Below the pieces are notes generated by a model, which saw nothing but the letters and a program-made list of their open reading frames with translations, ran no database searches and was not told where the DNA came from. Positions 58,564-64,000 of a DNA stretch of 64,000 bases are shown piece by piece. Each line of letters opens with the position of its first letter. Position 1 is the stretch's first letter. Origin of the DNA: Candidatus Liberibacter africanus PTSAPSY. Lineage in GTDB: Bacteria; Pseudomonadota; Alphaproteobacteria; Rhizobiales; Rhizobiaceae. The position numbers and the translations under genes are program-made. The DNA lies in assembly GCF_001021085.1 (NCBI RefSeq), contig NZ_CP004021.1, positions 184,501-248,500 of the forward strand, in the 5' to 3' direction.

Positions 58564-60216
58564 TCAATGATCTAAATATAAACGATCTATCATCTGAGAA
58601 GCATTAAACCGATCATGCATACCATATGTTGATTGCCAATTACCAAAAAACCTTGCTTCCAGAAATATATCAGCTATATCGCTCATATCCACTTGATAAA
58701 GTGCAGCAGCAGAAGAAGCTACCGCTATTTTTTCAACCAAAAATCGCGCTGATCCCTTATCTTCTTTACATAAGGAAACCAAATCTTGTAGAAGAGAAAC
58801 TACTTTTTTACCAGATAGACTAAGATCTTTTTCTAGATTAGCAAAGAGATGTTCAAATAAATTTGATCCTTTTTCCAAAATCTTAAGAACATCTAATACC
58901 ATTGCATTGCCAGAACCTAATAAAATAGAATTAGCAGGAGATTCTCTATAATGACGCCCAATAGCACGTTCTTCTACATAACCAGAACCTCCAATACATT
59001 CCATTGCCTCTGCAATAATTGTCGGCGATATTTTACAACACCAATATTTAGTAATGGGCGCCATAATACGCGCATAAGCAGCTTCTTCAGAACGTGACTT
59101 GGCTTCATCAAAAGCATTAGCTAATCGAAAAGAAAGGGCTGTTGCAGCGGCAACATCCAAAGATATATCCGCTAAGACTCGCTTCATCACTGGTTGATCA
59201 ATTAGAATACCACCATCAACATAACGTCTACGAGCATAATGAATGGCTTCAGCAAGGGAAGCACGCATTCCAGCGACAGACATAATAGCACAATCCAAAT
59301 ATACCAATATTTTCATGTCCTCGACAGGACTTGCATTGACCCCAAGTTCTCCAAGCAAAAATCCAAAAGTATTAGAAAATTCTACTTCAACAGTAGCATT
59401 AGATCTATTCCCAACTTTATTCTTTAATCTTTGATAGAAAAGACCATTAGGAGAACCATCTTCCAAAATCCTTGGAACCAAAAAACAACCAAAAAGCCCC
59501 TCTACTCGTGCAAGCATAATAAAAGCATCACTCATAGGAGATGATAAAAACCATTTATGTCCCGATAAACAATAGATACCATCACTGATCTTTTGACCCT
59601 GAGAAGTGATAGCAGCTATATCAGTCCCCCCTTTTTTCTCAGTTAATCCCAGCCCTATTGTCACAGAATTTTTCTGCATAGGCGCCTTATTAGTAGAATC
59701 ATACTCCCTAGAAAATATTTTAGGAGCCCAATCTTTGTGTACGCTTGGAGTGGTCATTAATGCAACCATGGATGCACTAGTCATACTGGGAGAAATGAGA
59801 TGTCCAGCTTCTAATTGAGCCATTAAATACAAACGTGCTGCTCTTATTTTATGTACTTGTTTGCGAACTACAGGCTTAAAACTTCTATCCCAAATAGAAC
59901 AATGCAAACCATCATGTATAGAACGACGCAATAAGACATGCCAAGATGGATGAAATTCAATCCTATCCCAACGTTCTCCACCAGGACCATACGCATGCAA
60001 CTGTGGAACATTATGATTCGCCATACGTGCTAATTCTTGTGCAGAAAAAGAAAAAACATATTGCCCTAATTCTTCAAGCTCCTTATGGAAAGCGCTGGGG
60101 AAATTTGCAGCAAGAGCAACAAGTAAAGAATCACCACGATATGCATTTGTGCCCATAAAAAGAGGTGGCTGATTCAATGCAGAAAGGGAATCTGATGGTT
60201 TATGTGCTTGATTCAT
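58564..60216 (-). CDS. AidB-like acyl-CoA dehydrogenase
   Basis: Flavoprotein of 550 residues with the AidB layout: an N-terminal extension (NQPPLFMGTNAYRGDSLLVA), LHAYGPGGERWDRIEFHPSW, the acyl-CoA dehydrogenase core (GLGLTEKKGGTDIAAI, FLSSPMSDAFIMLARVEG) and CIGGSGYVEE with the active-site region. E. coli AidB binds DNA and belongs to the alkylation response; the physiological reaction of the group is not settled. It is monocistronic, divergent from pyrB. I do not assign a symbol. Confidence 0.85.
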   Translation of the reverse strand: MNQAHKPSDSLSALNQPPLFMGTNAYRGDSLLVALAANFPSAFHKELEELGQYVFSFSAQELARMANHNVPQLHAYGPGGERWDRIEFHPSWHVLLRRSIHDGLHCSIWDRSFKPVVRKQVHKIRAARLYLMAQLEAGHLISPSMTSASMVALMTTPSVHKDWAPKIFSREYDSTNKAPMQKNSVTIGLGLTEKKGGTDIAAITSQGQKISDGIYCLSGHKWFLSSPMSDAFIMLARVEGLFGCFLVPRILEDGSPNGLFYQRLKNKVGNRSNATVEVEFSNTFGFLLGELGVNASPVEDMKILVYLDCAIMSVAGMRASLAEAIHYARRRYVDGGILIDQPVMKRVLADISLDVAAATALSFRLANAFDEAKSRSEEAAYARIMAPITKYWCCKISPTIIAEAMECIGGSGYVEERAIGRHYRESPANSILLGSGNAMVLDVLKILEKGSNLFEHLFANLEKDLSLSGKKVVSLLQDLVSLCKEDKGSARFLVEKIAVASSAAALYQVDMSDIADIFLEARFFGNWQSTYGMHDRFNASQMIDRLYLDH

Positions 60217-60435
60217 AGCTTATCTTCGATCAATTTATTTAAATAACGTGAGAGGACACTTAATAATGTCACCGCCCAATTTAATTCCCTACAAATGTAA
60301 AATTATTTACAAATATAAACTGTTTTCCTAAAAATAGTCTAATAAAATCTGTCTCAAGTTTCCTTCTCTCTGTTATTAACAATTATTCTTCTTTATGTTA
60401 AGCAAAAGTAGTGGCTTTTTTTTGGAGAGCATGTG

Positions 60436-61386
60436 ATGTATTCGTTTCCTTTGTACAATTTTGTTACTGTGAAAGATCTTTCTGCACAAGACGTAAATTA
60501 CTTATTGGATCGCGCAAATAAATATTTTCAAATAAACCGCCAACTTAATCCACCAATCATGGAGTCGCGTGGTTTAACCCAAATTAACCTTTTCTTAGAG
60601 ACATCAACGCGCACTCAAACTTCTTTTGAAATAGCAGGAAAACTTCTAGGACTCAATGTAATAAATATTAATATAAAAAATTCTTCTATGAAAAAGGGAG
60701 AAAACATTGCTGATACCATCGCTACACTCAATGCTACACGACCTAATATTATTGTAATCCGCCATCCATGTTCTGGTGCGATAAATTCTTTGATTCATAA
60801 CATTGAAGGCACTAGCATCATCAACGCAGGTGATGGTACACATGAGCATCCATCTCAAGCATTGCTTGATGCTTTTGCTATTCGCCATTTTAAGGGACAA
60901 ATATCTAATTTACATATAGCAATTTGCGGAGATATTTTACACTCAAGAGTTGCGAGATCTAATATTATTCTCCTTAATGCCATGGGGGCACGCGTACGCG
61001 TCATCGCCCCGATAACATTACTCCCAACCAATATATCTCATATGGGAGTAGAAGTTTTTCATGACATGAAAAAAGGATTAAAAGATGTCGATGTAATTAT
61101 AATATTACGCATGCAACAAGAAAGAATGTCACAATCTCTTGTTCCATCAATGAGAGAGTATAGACATATGTATTCTCTTGACAATGAAAAGCTTCAATAT
61201 GCTAAAAAAGAAGCGCTTGTTATGCATCCTGGACCCATAAATCGTAATTGCGAAATTTCATCTTGTGTGGCAAATGGATCACAAAGCATTATTCAATATC
61301 AAGTTGAAATAGGAATAGCTATTCGTATGGCCATCATCGAAGCGCTTATTGCAAACCAAAATAACATAAAAAAGAAAGAACTATGA
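60436..61386 (+). CDS. pyrB: Aspartate carbamoyltransferase catalytic subunit
   Basis: Second step of pyrimidine synthesis, 316 residues, joining carbamoyl phosphate and aspartate. STRTQT (57-62) binds phosphate, DGTHEHPSQALLDAF contains the catalytic region, and MHPGPINRNCEI binds aspartate. GGAG lies eight bases before the ATG at 60436. It overlaps pyrC by four bases. No pyrI regulatory subunit is seen; the neighbouring dihydroorotase-like protein may be the partner in the holoenzyme, as in pseudomonads. Confidence 0.96.
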   Translation: MYSFPLYNFVTVKDLSAQDVNYLLDRANKYFQINRQLNPPIMESRGLTQINLFLETSTRTQTSFEIAGKLLGLNVININIKNSSMKKGENIADTIATLNATRPNIIVIRHPCSGAINSLIHNIEGTSIINAGDGTHEHPSQALLDAFAIRHFKGQISNLHIAICGDILHSRVARSNIILLNAMGARVRVIAPITLLPTNISHMGVEVFHDMKKGLKDVDVIIILRMQQERMSQSLVPSMREYRHMYSLDNEKLQYAKKEALVMHPGPINRNCEISSCVANGSQSIIQYQVEIGIAIRMAIIEALIANQNNIKKKEL

Positions 61387-62678
61387 CATCGTTTATTTTA
61401 AATAATGCACGCATTATCGATCCCAGCCGAGATGTCGATGAAATTGGGGCAATCATTGTTGAAGATGGTATTATTGTAGCTTCTGGCGCTGAAGTTATTA
61501 ATAAACAATTTCCAAAATCTTCTCCAGTACGTGATTGCACAGGACTTGTTGCAGCTCCTGGATTAATTGATGCACGAGTAACCCTTGCAGGACCACCGGA
61601 AAAATATAGTGAGAATATTTTTACTTTATCCAACGAAGCAGTGGCAGGAGGTGTGACATCTGTTATCCTAATGCCTTTAGGAATATCTTCTTTCAGTGAC
61701 GAATATACTTTCATCAAATATGCCTTAAAAGATATACGAGCGAATTCCATCATTCATGTATACCCAACAGCTGGACTAACACATCAAATGGAAGGGAAAA
61801 AAATCAATGAAATACGCCTTCTACAAGAACAAGGTGTAGTCAGTTTCGTACAAAGCCCCGTGAGCATATACGACACACAGGTTCTTCTTAATTCCATGAA
61901 GTACGCCCATATGCTTAACGCGATAGTCGCACTCGATACCCATGATTATTTTCTTGATTCACAAGGAACTATCAACGAAGGTATAATCGCCAATTCTCTA
62001 GGATTGGTAGGAATAACCTCAATATCTGAAACCATACCCCTAACACGAGATTTACTGATAGCACAACACACTGGAGGGCACTATCACGCTTCTGTTATTT
62101 CCACACCTGAATCAATAGCTATATTAAAAAATGCAAAAGAAAATAACACAAAAGCAACATGTGGTATTTCAATCAACAATCTTGTATTAAATGAAAACGA
62201 TGTCGCAATGTATAATAGCTTGTGCAAGGTATTACCTCCATTACGTTCTGAAGAAGATCGTATGAGTCTCGTTGAATCACTTGCAAAAGGTGATATAGAC
62301 ATCATCGTTTCTGACCATACTCCCCGCAAAATAGATACAAAGCTTGTGCCTTTTCCCGAGGCAAGTTTTGGATCAATAGGACTGGAAACAATGTTATCAG
62401 CAGCATTGCAATTATTTCATAGTCAAAAGATATCTCTTAAAAATCTCATTTATGCCATGTCAACACGCCCTGCTCAAATCTTTAATCTTCCAGGCGGCAC
62501 ATTACAGCCTAAGGCAACCGCTGATATTGCATTAATAGATTTAGACTATCAATGGACTGTGCAAAAAAATGATCCGCCATCTATTTATAGAAACACTGCT
62601 TTTGATAAAGCATTTTTTACAGGCAGAGTCGTAGAAACCTACGTCTCAGGAAAAAAGGTTTATACATTAGAAAGCTGA
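61383..62678 (+). CDS. pyrC: Dihydroorotase-like protein lacking the HxH metal motif
   Basis: Amidohydrolase-fold protein of 431 residues, coupled to pyrB by a 4-base overlap. It matches rhizobial pyrC next to pyrB (FILNNARIIDPSRDVDEIGA; CGISINNLVLNENDVAMYN; FGSIGLETMLSAALQLFHS). After strand 1 it reads APGLIDARVTLAG where active dihydroorotases have a DxHxH metal pair, so it is probably the non-catalytic type that stabilises aspartate carbamoyltransferase. A separate active dihydroorotase would then be needed elsewhere. The symbol follows common annotation; pyrX would also fit. Confidence 0.88.
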   Translation: MTSFILNNARIIDPSRDVDEIGAIIVEDGIIVASGAEVINKQFPKSSPVRDCTGLVAAPGLIDARVTLAGPPEKYSENIFTLSNEAVAGGVTSVILMPLGISSFSDEYTFIKYALKDIRANSIIHVYPTAGLTHQMEGKKINEIRLLQEQGVVSFVQSPVSIYDTQVLLNSMKYAHMLNAIVALDTHDYFLDSQGTINEGIIANSLGLVGITSISETIPLTRDLLIAQHTGGHYHASVISTPESIAILKNAKENNTKATCGISINNLVLNENDVAMYNSLCKVLPPLRSEEDRMSLVESLAKGDIDIIVSDHTPRKIDTKLVPFPEASFGSIGLETMLSAALQLFHSQKISLKNLIYAMSTRPAQIFNLPGGTLQPKATADIALIDLDYQWTVQKNDPPSIYRNTAFDKAFFTGRVVETYVSGKKVYTLES

Positions 62679-62685
62679 TCCATTT

Positions 62686-63327
62686 ATGTATAATTTACAA
62701 TTTTCATCCTACCAATTCACCGCACAAATAATATCAATTATTCTAAGCTATATTATCGGCTCCATACCTTTTGGATTATTGCTCACACGCATGCTTGGAT
62801 TTAAAGATATCCGATATACCGGATCTGGAAATATCGGTGCCACGAACGTACTAAGAAACAGCAATAAAAAACTTGCTGCCATTACTCTCTTTCTTGACGC
62901 AATCAAAGCAACTATTACTTTTATAATTGTCAATAAATTATTTAATTACAACGTTGGATCCCTTGCAGGATTTGCAGCATTTTTAGGACATATATTCCCT
63001 ATATGGCTTAAATTCAAAGGCGGGAAAGGAGTATCCACATACCTTGGCTTCTTAATCGCAGTAAGATCAGATATAGCCATTCTTCTTGTAGTTATCTGGG
63101 TATCTTCTGCCTTAACTACAGGTTATTCTTCACTTTCATCTCTTTTTTCAATATTGATTATCACAATTGTAATATGGATCAAATATCCAGAAATCAATAT
63201 ACCTATCATATTTACATTAATGACTATAATAGTTTATTGGAAACATATAGAAAATATCAAACGTCTAATCTTAGGATCAGAACAAAAAATCATTTTTAAA
63301 AATAGAAATTTTATTAAAAGAAAGTAA
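62686..63327 (+). CDS. plsY: Acyl-phosphate:glycerol-3-phosphate acyltransferase
   Basis: Integral membrane enzyme of 213 residues making lysophosphatidic acid from acyl phosphate. Several hydrophobic helices and the conserved blocks are present: IIGSIPFGLLLTR, YTGSGNIGATNVLR (motif 1), LGHIFPIWLKFKGGKGV (motif 2) and a third near YWKHIENIKRL. The C-terminal tail is basic. It lies between pyrC and dprA, the rhizobial order. Confidence 0.95.
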   Translation: MYNLQFSSYQFTAQIISIILSYIIGSIPFGLLLTRMLGFKDIRYTGSGNIGATNVLRNSNKKLAAITLFLDAIKATITFIIVNKLFNYNVGSLAGFAAFLGHIFPIWLKFKGGKGVSTYLGFLIAVRSDIAILLVVIWVSSALTTGYSSLSSLFSILIITIVIWIKYPEINIPIIFTLMTIIVYWKHIENIKRLILGSEQKIIFKNRNFIKRK

Positions 63328-63329
63328 TA

Positions 63330-64000
63330 ATGCAAAAAAACAATCCTCCTAAAAGAGGAGTATATCTGACAGATGATCAAAAAGTTTCTTGGTTACGTTT
63401 GATTCGCAGTGATAATATCGGCCCCGCAACCTTTCGAGATATGATTAATTATTTCGGTTCAGCGGAACAAGCTTTAGAGATGATTCCCGAACTTACACAA
63501 CAAGGCGGTATAAACAAAAAGGCGCGCGTTTATCCAAAAGAATTAGCAGAAAAAGAAATAGAAATCGCACACTCCTACGGAGCACAATTTGTTGCTCTTA
63601 GTGAGCCAAACTATCCACCAGCGCTCCGTTATATAGATTGTCCTCCTCCTTTGCTATCCATAAAAGGAAATCTAAACGCAGTATGCAAAAAACCTGCTGT
63701 AGGAATTGTTGGCACACGCTATCCTTCTATAAGTGGGATAAAGTTCACAGAAAAAATTGCTCGTGAAATCGGCGCTGAAGACTATAGCATTGTATCAGGA
63801 TTAGCACTAGGTATAGATGCCGCTGCTCATCGTGCTGCTCTCAAAACAGGAACTATTGCTGTGATGGCCGGAGGATTAGATCGTCTCTATCCACCAGAAA
63901 ATCGTAGTTTATTAGAAGATATTTTGAGCAATGAAGGCATAGCAATTAGCGAAATGCCTTTTGGATGGGAACCTCGAGCATATGATTTTCCACGTCGTAA
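63330..64000 (+). CDS. dprA: DNA processing protein DprA, 3' end missing
   Basis: Partial gene, open to the right edge (223 codons visible). DprA loads RecA on incoming single-stranded DNA in transformation. The N-terminal helical part ends near residue 80; the Rossmann-type core carries AVGIVGTRYPSISGIKFTEK, SIVSGLALGIDAAAHRAAL and MAGGLDRLYPPENRSLLEDI. ISEMPFGWEPRAYDFPRR continues the signature to the edge. It starts three bases after plsY; topA usually follows in rhizobia but is beyond the window. Confidence 0.93.
   Translation, partial: MQKNNPPKRGVYLTDDQKVSWLRLIRSDNIGPATFRDMINYFGSAEQALEMIPELTQQGGINKKARVYPKELAEKEIEIAHSYGAQFVALSEPNYPPALRYIDCPPPLLSIKGNLNAVCKKPAVGIVGTRYPSISGIKFTEKIAREIGAEDYSIVSGLALGIDAAAHRAALKTGTIAVMAGGLDRLYPPENRSLLEDILSNEGIAISEMPFGWEPRAYDFPRR

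Noticed and set aside
1..64000. CRISPR array, prophage or insertion sequence
   Set aside because: No regularly spaced repeats, integrase, transposase or phage structural genes seen; the only large repeat is the 372-bp fmt/truA duplication.

Overview
This AT-rich window looks like a core chromosomal segment of a reduced, host-restricted alphaproteobacterium of the Rhizobiales. 'Candidatus Liberibacter' is the best fit. I infer this from alphaproteobacterial protein signatures (rpoA, rplM, tuf), rhizobial neighbourhoods (dgt/argS/SPOR-type protein, rplM-rpsI-argC, def-fmt-truA, pyrB-pyrC-plsY-dprA, trxB-lysR), low GC, and several freshly broken genes. No search was run, so the species is not fixed. 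I see no phage, insertion sequence, CRISPR array or rRNA.

Region 1 (1-18097, all minus strand) is a nearly unbroken translation supercluster: rpsL-rpsG-fusA-tuf, then the S10 genes (rpsJ to rpsQ), the spc genes (rplN to secY-adk) and the alpha genes (rpsM-rpsK-rpoA-rplQ; rplQ runs off the left edge). Spacing is tight, with several 1-4 base overlaps.

Region 2 (18098-31386) holds accB-accC and a frameshifted aat on the plus strand, then lon, clpX, clpP and ettA on the minus strand. A frameshifted alpha/beta hydrolase and tRNA-Lys follow on the plus strand, then smpB and dapA. Protein turnover and ribosome rescue are concentrated here.

Region 3 (31387-50804) holds polA with apparently destroyed proofreading motifs, gpmA-dapB, glk, a SCO1-type copper chaperone, a LysR regulator, trxB, a SPOR-family envelope protein that has lost its SPOR domain, argS, dgt, erpA-xth, rpoD and a quinone oxidoreductase.

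Region 4 (50805-64000) holds a Tad-anchored degenerate phosphoesterase, rplM-rpsI behind a possible pseudoknot leader, argC, and a damaged truA/fmt locus with a 372-bp tandem duplication, then def. A small ArnE-like membrane protein follows behind a strong promoter and a possible leader peptide, then an AidB-like dehydrogenase and pyrB-pyrC-plsY-dprA (dprA cut by the right edge).

The most notable signals are these. (1) Four genes (aat, the hydrolase, truA, fmt) are each broken in a way repaired by removing one base from a homopolymer. (2) fmt-truA carries a tandem duplication whose substitutions are confined to one third of the unit. (3) PolA exonuclease residues are lost. (4) The Tad/phosphoesterase fusion has lost its metal ligands. 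(5) Two unusual 5' leaders lie upstream of rplM and of the small transporter.
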